This document shows, one piece after another, positions 1 through 8,220 of a stretch of DNA of 64,000 nt. A program made the position numbers and the translations under genes. The stretch lies in NCBI RefSeq assembly GCF_000159095.1, contig NZ_GG666295.1, positions 227,022 through 291,021 of the forward strand, written 5' to 3'. The notes under the pieces were generated by a model that saw only the letters and a list, made by a program, of their open reading frames with translations, was not told where the DNA came from and searched no databases. How positions within the stretch are numbered: position 1 is the first letter of the stretch; the number at the start of each line of letters is the position of its first letter. Origin of the DNA: Anaerococcus tetradius ATCC 35098. Lineage in GTDB: Bacteria; Bacillota; Clostridia; Tissierellales; Peptoniphilaceae.

Positions 1-264
1 TCGGGTAAGGGCATGTTCTTTCCTCTCATCTATCTGCCACATTTACATTTACGTATTCCGTGTAGTTATTGGACTTCAACTTGTTTGGCAGCCTTATCCT
101 ACGTACCTGCCTTATGTGATTTCTGTTCGTCGGACCAAGAGTTTGCCTAGGGCTTCCTTCAGATTCCACCTCACGATGGACACCCTTGCCTTTAGCTATG
201 TGTTTCCCACTACCGGGCACACTTAGGACTTTCACCTGTTAGAATATGCTCATGCCGAGCGCAC
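1..264 (-). mobile_element. Group II intron, 5' part (domain I), runs off left edge
   Basis: Read on the minus strand, the sequence starting at 264 begins GTGCGCTCGGCATGAGC and continues with blocks typical of bacterial group II intron 5' ends, such as GTGAAAGTCC, AAGGGTGTCC, GGAATCTGAAGGAAGC, CAAACTCTTGG and a run ending GCAGATAGATGAGAGGAAAG. The GTGCG start matches the intron boundary consensus GUGYG. Only the first ~264 nt of the ribozyme are here; the rest of domain I, any reverse transcriptase/maturase gene and domains V-VI would lie to the left. The 69-codon reading frame inside it is a by-product of the RNA structure, not a gene. The insertion point is 3 bp past the stem of the trhP terminator, which is the site preference described for class C introns, but I do not assign the class from sequence. 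The identification rests on remembered consensus blocks. Confidence 0.82.
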
Positions 265-267
265 CAT

Positions 268-299
268 AAAAACCCGAGTACTAATGAACTCGGGTTTTT
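268..299. terminator. Bidirectional intrinsic terminator after trhP
   Basis: A 12-bp perfect inverted repeat (268-279 with 288-299; core CCCGAGT/ACTCGGG) surrounds an 8-nt loop, with A and T tracts at the ends of the stem so that either strand could terminate. It lies just after the stop codon of the U32-family gene (307) and immediately before the group II intron boundary at 264. Confidence 0.9.
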
Positions 300-306
300 A
301 TATTAT

Positions 307-1539
307 TTATTCCTCAATTTTTCGCCTTAACATATCGCCCTTAGATAAAGGATAGTCGATTTTAATAAGAATTTCTTCCTTAGGTTGGTTTGCGACATCA
401 ATGTCCTCACCTTTTTTATTTTTCATATTGTCAATTTTAAATTCATAAAAATCTGGAGAGTTAGAAAATATTTCTATCTCATCACCTAGAAAAAATCTAT
501 TTCTTTGCTCTATCGTAGCTATTTTACTATCTTCATCATAAGCAAGCACAACTCCTATGAAATCATAATTTCTTATATATGATGAATTTTCATAAATTTG
601 ATCATTTGCATCAGGTTTCTTATTAAAGAATCCTTTTGTGAAATGTCTGTGACTAGCTTTAGTAATTTCCTTATAATACTTTTTAGCTACATCTTCGTTG
701 AATTTACCATCATAATAAGCGTCTATTGCCTGTCTATAGCTTCTAATTACAGTTGCAACATAGAAAGCCGTCTTCATTCTTCCTTCGATTTTGAAGCTAT
801 CTACGCCTATTTCTATCAACTTATCAATCTCATCTAAAAGACAAAGGTCTTTGGAATTCATGATGAAGGTTCCACCCCTACCATCCTCTTCTATAGGATA
901 ATATTCACCTGGCCTTGTTTCTTCTTGAATAGAATATTTCCATCTGCATGATTGAGCACAATCACCCCTATTCGCATCCCTTCCTGTCATATAATTAGAT
1001 AATAGACACCTTCCAGAATATGATATGCACATAGCCCCATGTATGAAGCATTCAATCTCCATATCCTCAGGAGCATTCTTCTTAACTTCCTTTATTTCCT
1101 CAAAGGAAAGTTCTCTTGCTAGTATTACCCTCTTAGCCCCCATATCATGCCAAAACTTAACAGTAAAAGAGTTAGTTACTGAAGCCTGTGTGCTAATATG
1201 AAGGTCAATATTTGTATGCTCCTTAGATAGTGAAAAAATACCTGGATCAGATATAATTAAAGCATCAACTTTTATAGAGTCCAAATACTCCAGATATTCT
1301 ACTAGGCCCTTCATGTCTTCATCATGAGGTAATATATTCATTGTAACATGAACTCTTACATTGTTTTTGTGAGCTATTTCTACCGCTTTTTTTAATTCTT
1401 CTTTATCGAAATTTTTAGCATTGGCTCTTAATCCAAAGCTATCACCAGCTAGAAATACTGCATCAGCACCAAATTTAATTGCTGCTTCCAATCTTTCCAT
1501 GTCCCCAGCGGGCGCAAGTAATTCAACTTTCTTATTCAT
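307..1539 (-). CDS. trhP: U32 family tRNA hydroxylation protein (TrhP-like)
   Basis: Peptidase U32-family protein, 410 residues. It begins with the family signature (LLAPAGDMERLEAAIKFGAD) and has the cysteine cluster around residues 170-200 (CISYSGRC ... CAQSCRW) that ligates an iron-sulfur cluster in this family. Members next to a YrrM/TrmR methyltransferase are TrhP proteins, which hydroxylate U34 of tRNA to ho5U using prephenate-derived chemistry. The gene overlaps the trmR stop by 8 nt, so the two are translationally coupled. Only one U32 copy is present, whereas B. subtilis has two (yrrN, yrrO). It is the last gene of the alaS-to-trhP run and is followed by a strong terminator. The older label 'collagenase-like protease' is unlikely to be its role. 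Confidence 0.85.
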   Translation of the reverse strand: MNKKVELLAPAGDMERLEAAIKFGADAVFLAGDSFGLRANAKNFDKEELKKAVEIAHKNNVRVHVTMNILPHDEDMKGLVEYLEYLDSIKVDALIISDPGIFSLSKEHTNIDLHISTQASVTNSFTVKFWHDMGAKRVILARELSFEEIKEVKKNAPEDMEIECFIHGAMCISYSGRCLLSNYMTGRDANRGDCAQSCRWKYSIQEETRPGEYYPIEEDGRGGTFIMNSKDLCLLDEIDKLIEIGVDSFKIEGRMKTAFYVATVIRSYRQAIDAYYDGKFNEDVAKKYYKEITKASHRHFTKGFFNKKPDANDQIYENSSYIRNYDFIGVVLAYDEDSKIATIEQRNRFFLGDEIEIFSNSPDFYEFKIDNMKNKKGEDIDVANQPKEEILIKIDYPLSKGDMLRRKIEE

Positions 1540-2173
1540 AATTTTTCCCCTTACAACTTATACTTATTCCATCACCAATAGGAATAATTGATGTTATATA
1601 ATCATTCCTACTAGTAATATAAGCAAGAAATTTCCTTAGTCTTTTGACTATAGTAATCTTTCTTTTTTCAATCAGATCATCATTACAAACTTCACCTCTA
1701 AAGAGTATGTTATCGCAAATTATTACTCCACCATCATTGAGGAGATTCTTATCGACATAATCGAAGTAAAATTTATAATTAGATTTATTAGCATCTATAA
1801 AAACAAAATCAAAGCCTTGATTTAGATTAGTCAAGGCTTTTTTGGCATCATCATTTATTAAATTGATATTTGCATTATATTTTTCAAAATTATCTCTTGC
1901 AATATTTGCCATTTCTTCTGATAACTCAATAGTAGTTATTTTAGCTTGGCTATATTTTTCAAACACTAAAGACGAGTAACCTATTGCAGTTCCCAGCTCT
2001 AGAATAGATGAAGGATTTTTCATTTTGACTAAACTTTTCAAAAATTCTTTTGTTTCTACCTTCATAATAGGAACTGAATTTTCTTCTGCAAACTTTCTTA
2101 GTTCTAAAAAATCCATGTCTTCTAGCAAATCATCAATAAATGACGTAATATATTCTCTATTTATAGGATTCAT
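1532..2173 (-). CDS. trmR: tRNA 5-hydroxyuridine O-methyltransferase (TrmR/YrrM-like)
   Basis: Class I SAM-dependent O-methyltransferase of the caffeoyl-CoA/catechol family, about 213 residues. It shows the SAM-binding loop ILELGTAIGYSSL, the acidic strand-end ITTIELSEEM, and the metal-site motif FIDANKSNYKFYF; a second acidic patch is CDNILFRGEV. In B. subtilis the orthologue converts ho5U34 to mo5U34 in tRNA, and the adjacent trhP supplies ho5U, so the pair forms one short pathway. I chose the ATG at 2173 rather than the TTG at 2182. Neither has a strong ribosome binding site and both lie inside the end of the RNase J gene, which suggests coupling to it. Confidence 0.8.
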   Translation of the reverse strand: MNPINREYITSFIDDLLEDMDFLELRKFAEENSVPIMKVETKEFLKSLVKMKNPSSILELGTAIGYSSLVFEKYSQAKITTIELSEEMANIARDNFEKYNANINLINDDAKKALTNLNQGFDFVFIDANKSNYKFYFDYVDKNLLNDGGVIICDNILFRGEVCNDDLIEKRKITIVKRLRKFLAYITSRNDYITSIIPIGDGISISCKGKNYE

Positions 2174-3839
2174 TGCTTTCAAGCTCAGAAATAACAGGTA
2201 ATATCATTGGATCACGTCCAAGTTCATTATAAATATAAGATTTTAAGTCCTCTCTAATCTTATACTTAATTTGACTTATAGCGCGAATGTCTTTGTCAGA
2301 ACATTTTTTAATTGATCTTAATACAACATCTTTAGCATTTTCAATAATATCTTGATTTTCTTTGACATAGACAAAACCACGAGATACTATTTCAGGACCA
2401 GCTAATAGTTGTTGAGTGTGCTTATCAAATGTTAATGATACAACCATTAGTCCATCTTCAGATAAGTGTTTTCTATCTTTTAGGACAATATTTCCAACAT
2501 CACCAATGCCAGAACCATCTACAAGAATATTTCCTGCTTGAACCCTACCATTGATTGCTCCAGTCTTCTTAGTAAACTCATAAACATCACCATTTTTACC
2601 AATGAGGATATTTTCCTTAGCTTGACCCATATCCTCAGCGATTTCTGCGTGTTTTTGAAGTTGTCTTACTTCACCATGGGCAGGTATTAGATATTTTGGT
2701 GTTGTTAATTGATACATAAGCTTTATTTCTTCTTGACAAGCATGACCTGAAGCATGAACCTTGGCTAATGACGAATAGATTATCTTACATCCAATTTTGG
2801 TTAGGTTGTTAATAGTATTATTAATAGCCATCTCATTTCCAGGTATAGCAGATGAAGATAAGATAACTGTATCTGTTTCGTTTAGATTAATTTGCTTATG
2901 TTCCTTATTGGCCATCCTAGTTAGGGCGGATAGGGGTTCACCTTGAGTTCCAGTTGATAGAACTACTATCTCATCGTCAGCATAATTTTTGATATTCTTC
3001 ATATCTATGATTGTGTTGCTTTTGATTTTTAAATATCCTAATTCACTAGCAATTCTTACGTTATTTAGCATAGATCTACCAGAAAGAGCAACTTTCTTGT
3101 TGTATCTTTCTGCTGCATATATAATTTGTTGTACCCTATGCAAGTTTGACGCAAATGTAGCAACTATTATCCTTGATTTAGCCCTTCCAAATATTTGAAT
3201 AAAGGTGTCACCTACTGTTTTTTCACTTAATGAATAACCTTCTCTTTCAACATTAGTGCTGTCTGCAAATAGAGCTAATACACCCTTTTTACCTAATTCA
3301 GCTAACCTTTGTATATCTGTTGGGTCATTGTCTATTGGGGTAAAATCCATCTTAAAATCACCAGTAAATATTACTGTTCCAATAGGTGACTTTACAGCAA
3401 TAGCACAAGAATCTGGTATAGAGTGACTTACTCTAATGAACTCTGCACTTAATGATCCAGCCTTGACAGTATTATTTACATTAACCATCTTTATCTTATT
3501 AGGATTTAGGCCATGTTCTTTAAATTTATTTTCTAGTAGACCCTTTGTTAGCTTAGAACAATACACATTGGTATCTACATTTTTTAGAAAATATGGGATT
3601 GCACCTATGTGGTCTTCATGACCATGAGTTACAAAAATCCCCCTTAATTTATTTTTATTTTCCTCTACATAGGTAAAATCTGGTATAACTATATCGACAC
3701 CAAGCATTTCCGCATCAGGAAAAGTAAGCCCGCAGTCGATCATAATCATATCATTGCCATATTCTACCAATGTACAGTTTTTTCCCACTTCTTGTAATCC
3801 ACCTAGTGGGATTATCCTTAATTTTTTGTCATTTTGCAT
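2157..3839 (-). CDS. rnj: Ribonuclease J
   Basis: RNase J, about 560 residues: a metallo-beta-lactamase/beta-CASP nuclease with endonuclease and 5'-to-3' exonuclease activity in mRNA decay and rRNA maturation. The zinc motif THGHEDHIGAIPYF is near residue 70; further motifs are FTGDFKMD, ALFADSTNVE, SSSAIPGNE and HASGHACQEE in the beta-CASP half, followed by the C-terminal RNase J domain. The first ATG of the open frame (3872) has no ribosome site, while the ATG at 3839 follows AAGGAGTAAAA, so 3839 is the start. It sits between fur and trmR. With one copy visible, J1 and J2 cannot be told apart. Confidence 0.92.
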   Translation of the reverse strand: MQNDKKLRIIPLGGLQEVGKNCTLVEYGNDMIMIDCGLTFPDAEMLGVDIVIPDFTYVEENKNKLRGIFVTHGHEDHIGAIPYFLKNVDTNVYCSKLTKGLLENKFKEHGLNPNKIKMVNVNNTVKAGSLSAEFIRVSHSIPDSCAIAVKSPIGTVIFTGDFKMDFTPIDNDPTDIQRLAELGKKGVLALFADSTNVEREGYSLSEKTVGDTFIQIFGRAKSRIIVATFASNLHRVQQIIYAAERYNKKVALSGRSMLNNVRIASELGYLKIKSNTIIDMKNIKNYADDEIVVLSTGTQGEPLSALTRMANKEHKQINLNETDTVILSSSAIPGNEMAINNTINNLTKIGCKIIYSSLAKVHASGHACQEEIKLMYQLTTPKYLIPAHGEVRQLQKHAEIAEDMGQAKENILIGKNGDVYEFTKKTGAINGRVQAGNILVDGSGIGDVGNIVLKDRKHLSEDGLMVVSLTFDKHTQQLLAGPEIVSRGFVYVKENQDIIENAKDVVLRSIKKCSDKDIRAISQIKYKIREDLKSYIYNELGRDPMILPVISELESNESYK

Positions 3840-3841
3840 TT

Positions 3842-4279
3842 TTACTCCTTCTTTTTTTGACAATCGGAGCATGTTCCAAAAATCCTCAATGAATAATAAT
3901 CTAAATCAAAATTAAATTCCTTTTTTAAAGATTCTTTCATTTCATCTTTTGACAAAAATTCTTCTTCAATTATTTTTCCACAACTTGTACATATTATATG
4001 ATCATGGTGATCATTTTTAGGATCTATAAGCTCATAAGTATAAGCCTGATCTGTAAATTCTTGCTTGTTTACTATACCTAACTCTTCAAATATATTTAAA
4101 GTTCTATATATAGTAGCAATACCAACTTGTTTATGTTCAAGGTGAACAGTTGAAAAAAGTTCTTCAGGTGTTATGTGTTTTGCCTCAGAATTTTTCATTG
4201 CATTAAAGATAATTTCCCTTTGTTTAGTGAATTTTTGATTATTCTCTTCAAAAATTTTTCTTATTTGATTAGTATTCAT
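3842..4279 (-). CDS. fur: Fur-family metalloregulator
   Basis: Ferric uptake regulator family, 145 residues. The N-terminal winged helix covers residues 1-85 (recognition region GIATIYRTLNIFEELG). The metal-binding dimerisation half has HHDH at 91-94, CTSC at 97-100 and a second CSDC pair at 137-140, which together form the structural zinc site. Length and both CxxC pairs fit Fur, PerR or Zur; the residues visible do not settle which metal is sensed. It overlaps the end of the DUF1292 gene by 11 nt and ends 3 nt before the RNase J start, so it lies inside the alaS operon instead of having its own promoter. Confidence 0.88.
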   Translation of the reverse strand: MNTNQIRKIFEENNQKFTKQREIIFNAMKNSEAKHITPEELFSTVHLEHKQVGIATIYRTLNIFEELGIVNKQEFTDQAYTYELIDPKNDHHDHIICTSCGKIIEEEFLSKDEMKESLKKEFNFDLDYYSLRIFGTCSDCQKKKE

Positions 4280-4511
4280 CTAGATCTTCTTTCATTTCTT
4301 CGTAAATTCCGATGATTTCATCCAATAAATCTTCGTCTTCTATAGTTCTAAATTCAACATCTCCGTTATTTTCAATCACTTCAACTATAAGTATTAAATC
4401 ATCACCTTTTTGTTTTAAGGCAGCATAATTTGCCTCATCAACTCCGAATGTATCTAATATTTCGAATTCGACTTCATTATCTTCTTCATCAAGTAAAATA
4501 ATTTTATCCAT
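4269..4511 (-). CDS. DUF1292 acidic protein (YrzB-like)
   Basis: Small, very acidic protein of 80 residues of the DUF1292 family (MDKIILLDEEDNEVEFEIL start, DEEDN and YAAL motifs). Family members lie with alaS, ireB and ruvX throughout Firmicutes; the molecular role is not established. It overlaps ruvX by 8 nt and fur by 11 nt. A longer DUF1292 relative is encoded at 44199-44555. Confidence 0.85.
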   Translation of the reverse strand: MDKIILLDEEDNEVEFEILDTFGVDEANYAALKQKGDDLILIVEVIENNGDVEFRTIEDEDLLDEIIGIYEEMKEDLDEY

Positions 4512-4923
4512 TTTTTCTCCTATCCAAATATGTTTGTAGTATGAAAGTTGCAGCTATTTTGTCGATGTATTTTTTACGATTTTCACGTCTTACATCCATG
4601 TCAATTAGCACTGCTTCTGATTGAATAGTAGTCATTCTCTCATCTTGATAGACAATTTCTATGTCTACTTGTTTTTTTATAAGATCAACAAAGCTCATGA
4701 CTCTCATTGCTTGAGGGCCAATAGTATTGTTCATATTCTTAGGCAGACCAACTACAATTAATTCAACATCATTATCATTGATTATTTCTCTTAGTCTTTC
4801 TATATCTGAACTGGCATTTTTTCTTTTAATCGTTTCTAGACCATTAGCTAGCAAAAACATAGGGTCACTAAGAGCAACCCCAATTGTTTTATTACCAACA
4901 TCTAGACCCATTATTCTACTCAT
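4504..4923 (-). CDS. ruvX: RuvX/YqgF RNase H-fold nuclease
   Basis: YqgF/RuvX protein, 139 residues, RNase H-fold. The N-terminal IMGLDVGNKTIGVAL carries the first catalytic Asp; VVGLPKNMNNTIGPQA is the family signature; QDERMTTIQSEAVL and KIDKIAATFILQTYL (written here as separate stretches near residues 95 and 125) hold the remaining acidic residues. It is described as a putative Holliday junction resolvase and as the nuclease for 16S rRNA 5' processing. It overlaps ireB upstream and DUF1292 downstream, in the order typical of Firmicutes. Confidence 0.9.
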   Translation of the reverse strand: MSRIMGLDVGNKTIGVALSDPMFLLANGLETIKRKNASSDIERLREIINDNDVELIVVGLPKNMNNTIGPQAMRVMSFVDLIKKQVDIEIVYQDERMTTIQSEAVLIDMDVRRENRKKYIDKIAATFILQTYLDRRKNG

Positions 4924-5176
4924 TAATATATTTCTCTAGTAATTCTTCAAGTATTCTGTCACGGTCTACTGTTCTTATTAACTTTCTAGCACCACCATGG
5001 GCTGTAATGTAAGTTGGATCGCCTGATAATAAATAGCCTACTATTTGACCTGTTGGCTTATAGCCCTTATCTTCTAGTGCTTTATATACTGTTGTCAATA
5101 TCTCTCTAATATCTTTTTCTTGATCTTTATCTGCTTTAAATAGCATGGTCTCATTGAAGTTATTCTTATCAGTCAT
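4916..5176 (-). CDS. ireB: IreB/UPF0297 regulatory protein
   Basis: 86 residues, UPF0297 (YrzL/IreB). The signature GYKPTGQIVGYLLSGDPTYI and the ITAHGGARKLIR stretch are intact. IreB is a small phosphoprotein substrate of the PASTA kinase IreK in Enterococcus, where it affects cephalosporin resistance. The gene follows alaS by about 10 nt and overlaps ruvX, as expected. No kinase gene is in this window. Confidence 0.9.
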   Translation of the reverse strand: MTDKNNFNETMLFKADKDQEKDIREILTTVYKALEDKGYKPTGQIVGYLLSGDPTYITAHGGARKLIRTVDRDRILEELLEKYINE

Positions 5177-5186
5177 AATATCTCCT

Positions 5187-7799
5187 TTAAATTATTTCAC
5201 TGACTTTTTTCAAAGCTTCATCAAGCTTAGAAATATTTTTTCCTCCAGCTTGAGCAAAGTTCTTTTTGCCACCGCCGTTACCACCAGTAATTTGTGCGAT
5301 TTCCCTTACAATTTTGCCAGCATTATACTTATTAGTTAAATTATCATCTACTGAAACTGTAAATACTATTTTATCGCTTACTGACGCAAATACTATAATT
5401 AGATTGTCGAATGAATTTTTGATCCTATTTTCATAATCACGTAATTCATCCATAGGAACATTATCAAACTTCTTGACTAATAAATTTATACCCTTTATTT
5501 CTTTTACATCTGCTTTCAATTCGTTAACAATATCCGAACTGTTGTTAGATTTTAGTCTGCTGATATCTTTCTTATAATTTTCTATTTCATTTTCAAGGCT
5601 TTCTATCCTATTAATTATTGTAGAAACATTTGTATTTAGCTTACTTGCAATTACTTTTAAGCTATTTTCAGATTTTGTTAATAGTTCATAAGCTTTTCTA
5701 CCAGTAACAGCTTCAATTCTTCTAACTCCGGCAGAAACTGATGTTTCTTGGTTAATCTTAAACATTAGAATATCACTTGTATAATTTACATGGCAACCAC
5801 CACATAATTCTTTAGAATAATCTCCCATAGAAACTACCCTAACCTTATCCTTATATTTATCTTCAAATAAACCAATAGCACCCATTTGTTGAGATTGTTT
5901 ATAATCAACAATTTCTTTGGTAACTAATTCTTGTTTAGCTATTTGTCTGTTGACTATATCTTCAACTTCTTTGATTTCTTCCTTGGTCATAGCTTTGTTA
6001 TAAGAGAAGTCAAATCTTAATTTATATTCATCTACTAGAGATCCTGCTTGTTTTATACCTTCTCCCAAAACATCCCTTAAAGCTTGGTCAAGTAAGTGGG
6101 TAGCTGAGTGGTTTCTTTGAATATCAAATCTCCTATCCCTATCCACTTCAAATGTTGCGATTTGGCCCTTAGTAATTTCGCCACTTAAAACTTCTACATA
6201 ATGGAAATATATGTCTTTTTGTTTTTGAACATCTATAACCTTAGCTCTGAAAGAATTGTTAAAAATTATTCCTGTATCAGCGACTTCACCACCAGCTTCA
6301 GCATAAAATGAAGTCTTATCACTTATTATTATACCATTATTTCCTTCACTTATCGAAGAAGCTTCACTATTTTCTTCAAATATATCCAATATTTCTGCCT
6401 CGATAGCAAGCTTATCATATCCAATAAATTCAGTTTTAGCCAATCCATCTGTGTTAATATTATCTAATGACCAACCAGCATCTTTTTTCCTAGCATCCCT
6501 TGCTGTTTGCTTTTGAATTTGCATTTGATCATTAAAGGTTTTTTCATCAACATCTAAATCTTTTTCTTCCAAGATTTCTTTTGTCAAATCCAATGGAAAA
6601 CCATAAGTATCATATAGTTTGAAAGCTTCTTTTCCGTCTAATAGTTTGCCATGCACTCTTTCTATAGCATCAATTAATGAATTGAGTCTTTCAAGTCCTT
6701 GGTCAATAGTCTTTTGGAATCTTTCTTCTTCATCTCTAATTATATCTTTAATCTTATCTCTATTAGTTTCTAGTTCATCATATTCGACTTTGTAAGTATC
6801 TATTACCTTATCTACAATCTTTGTTAAAAACTCTCCATCTATTCCTAGTAGCTTGCCGTGCCTATAAGCTCTTCTAATTAATCTTCTTAGAACGTAGCCT
6901 CTTTTTTCGTTAGATGGAATGACCCCATCGCATACTAGAAATGTCATAGCCTTTGAATGATCGGCAATTACTCTTATTGATACATCGTCTTTCTTATTTT
7001 CTTTGTATTTCTTATTAGCTAGTTTTTCAATTTCTGAGATAATTGCTGCCATTACGTCTACTTCAAAAATATTATCTTTATTTTGAAGTACCATAGCAAT
7101 TCTTTCAAGGCCCATTCCAGTATCAATATTAGGATGAGAAAGTGGTGTGTAGTTTCCTTGAGCATCCTTATTGAATTGTGTGAATACTAAGTTCCAAACC
7201 TCCATAAACCTATCTGAATTATCATTACCTGGTTTATTATCATTCTCATCTATAGCTCTATCAGCTCCCCTGTCAACAAATATTTCTGAACAAGGTCCGC
7301 AAGGTCCAACCTCTAGTTCCCAGAAGTTATCTTCTTTGCCTTCTCTAAGAATTCTTTCACTAGCAATACCTATATGCTCATGCCAAATATTATAGGCTTC
7401 ATCATCTTCCTTAAATACAGTAACCCACAAATCATCCTTAGAAATCTCAAGTTCTTTTGTCAAAAATTCGTAAGCCCAAGAAATTGCTTCCTTTTTAAAA
7501 TAATCTCCAAAAGAAAAGTTACCCAACATTTCAAAGAAAGTCCCATGACGCTCAGTCTTACCAACTCTTTCTATATCTGCAGTTCTAACACACTTTTGAG
7601 AAGATGTAGCTCTATTATTCTTCATTTTCTTCTCACCAGTAAAGTATTTCTTTAGAGGAGCCATTCCTGCATTAATTAACAACAATGAATCATCATCTAT
7701 AGGAATTAATGGAAACGACTTTAAGAGAGTGTGTCCCTTTTTATTTCCAAAAAAATTCAAATATTTGCTTCTTAATTCGTTCATACCTAAGTTTTTCAT
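5187..7799 (-). CDS. alaS: Alanine-tRNA ligase
   Basis: Full-length alanyl-tRNA synthetase, 870 residues, charging tRNA-Ala in the cytoplasm. The class II catalytic domain comes first (RSKYLNFF, INAGMAPLKKYF, RHGTFFEMLGNFSFGDYF, GMGLERIAMVL). The editing domain has the HSATHLL zinc motif and CGGCH. A short coiled coil and DHHA1 domain end with GGNGGGKKNFAQAGG. The ATG at 7799 follows GAGGTAAAAAG. No T-box leader is possible, because the IscR-type gene ends only 9 nt upstream; the two appear co-transcribed. Confidence 0.97.
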   Translation of the reverse strand: MKNLGMNELRSKYLNFFGNKKGHTLLKSFPLIPIDDDSLLLINAGMAPLKKYFTGEKKMKNNRATSSQKCVRTADIERVGKTERHGTFFEMLGNFSFGDYFKKEAISWAYEFLTKELEISKDDLWVTVFKEDDEAYNIWHEHIGIASERILREGKEDNFWELEVGPCGPCSEIFVDRGADRAIDENDNKPGNDNSDRFMEVWNLVFTQFNKDAQGNYTPLSHPNIDTGMGLERIAMVLQNKDNIFEVDVMAAIISEIEKLANKKYKENKKDDVSIRVIADHSKAMTFLVCDGVIPSNEKRGYVLRRLIRRAYRHGKLLGIDGEFLTKIVDKVIDTYKVEYDELETNRDKIKDIIRDEEERFQKTIDQGLERLNSLIDAIERVHGKLLDGKEAFKLYDTYGFPLDLTKEILEEKDLDVDEKTFNDQMQIQKQTARDARKKDAGWSLDNINTDGLAKTEFIGYDKLAIEAEILDIFEENSEASSISEGNNGIIISDKTSFYAEAGGEVADTGIIFNNSFRAKVIDVQKQKDIYFHYVEVLSGEITKGQIATFEVDRDRRFDIQRNHSATHLLDQALRDVLGEGIKQAGSLVDEYKLRFDFSYNKAMTKEEIKEVEDIVNRQIAKQELVTKEIVDYKQSQQMGAIGLFEDKYKDKVRVVSMGDYSKELCGGCHVNYTSDILMFKINQETSVSAGVRRIEAVTGRKAYELLTKSENSLKVIASKLNTNVSTIINRIESLENEIENYKKDISRLKSNNSSDIVNELKADVKEIKGINLLVKKFDNVPMDELRDYENRIKNSFDNLIIVFASVSDKIVFTVSVDDNLTNKYNAGKIVREIAQITGGNGGGKKNFAQAGGKNISKLDEALKKVSEII

Positions 7800-7808
7800 C
7801 TTTTTACC

Positions 7809-8210
7809 TCAAACTTCCTGATTAATTATATTTTTTAAACTTATTGAATCGATTGCTTCATTTAATACTTTATCAATTTTATCGAAGACATAATAAGCAT
7901 CGCACTTATCATCGCAATTAACATCTCCGCTAACACAATCACTTATTGTTATATTGCCTTCTAGCACTCTAAGAATATCACCAACTGTTAGCTCATCAAG
8001 GTCTCTAGTTATCTTATAGCCACCCTTAGGTCCTCTAGCCGATGAAATTAATCCTTCTTTTTTTAAGAGTCTTATTAATTGTTCCAAGTAATTTTCGGAT
8101 AAATTTAATTTATCACTAATTTCTGATACAGAAATATATCCCCTAGAACTGTTACTAGCTAAATAACACATAGCCCTTAAACCATACCTGCCTCTTGTAG
8201 ATAATTTCAT
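7809..8210 (-). CDS. iscR: Rrf2-family regulator, IscR-like
   Basis: Rrf2-family winged-helix transcription factor, 133 residues. The N-terminal DNA-binding half has MKLSTRGRYGLRAM, the helix-turn-helix ISVSEISDKLNLSENYLEQL and the wing SARGPKGGYK. Three cysteines at residues 92, 99 and 103 (DCVSGDVNCDDKC) match the number used by IscR to bind a [2Fe-2S] cluster, with slightly different spacing (x6 and x3), so an iron-sulfur sensor is likely rather than the cysteine regulator CymR. The usual partner iscS is not adjacent: a cysteine desulfurase gene is 6 kb upstream beside thiI. The gene is directly upstream of alaS. Confidence 0.78.
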   Translation of the reverse strand: MKLSTRGRYGLRAMCYLASNSSRGYISVSEISDKLNLSENYLEQLIRLLKKEGLISSARGPKGGYKITRDLDELTVGDILRVLEGNITISDCVSGDVNCDDKCDAYYVFDKIDKVLNEAIDSISLKNIINQEV

Positions 8211-8220
8211 TATATTTCAC

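Noticed and set aside
26-235. 69-codon open frame on the minus strand
   Set aside because: It lies wholly in the group II intron 5' region; such frames recur because the ribozyme sequence is conserved, not because a protein is made.
7800-7808. T-box leaders for alaS and aspS
   Set aside because: The gaps upstream of alaS and aspS are under 10 nt, leaving no space, and no T-box sequence occurs.
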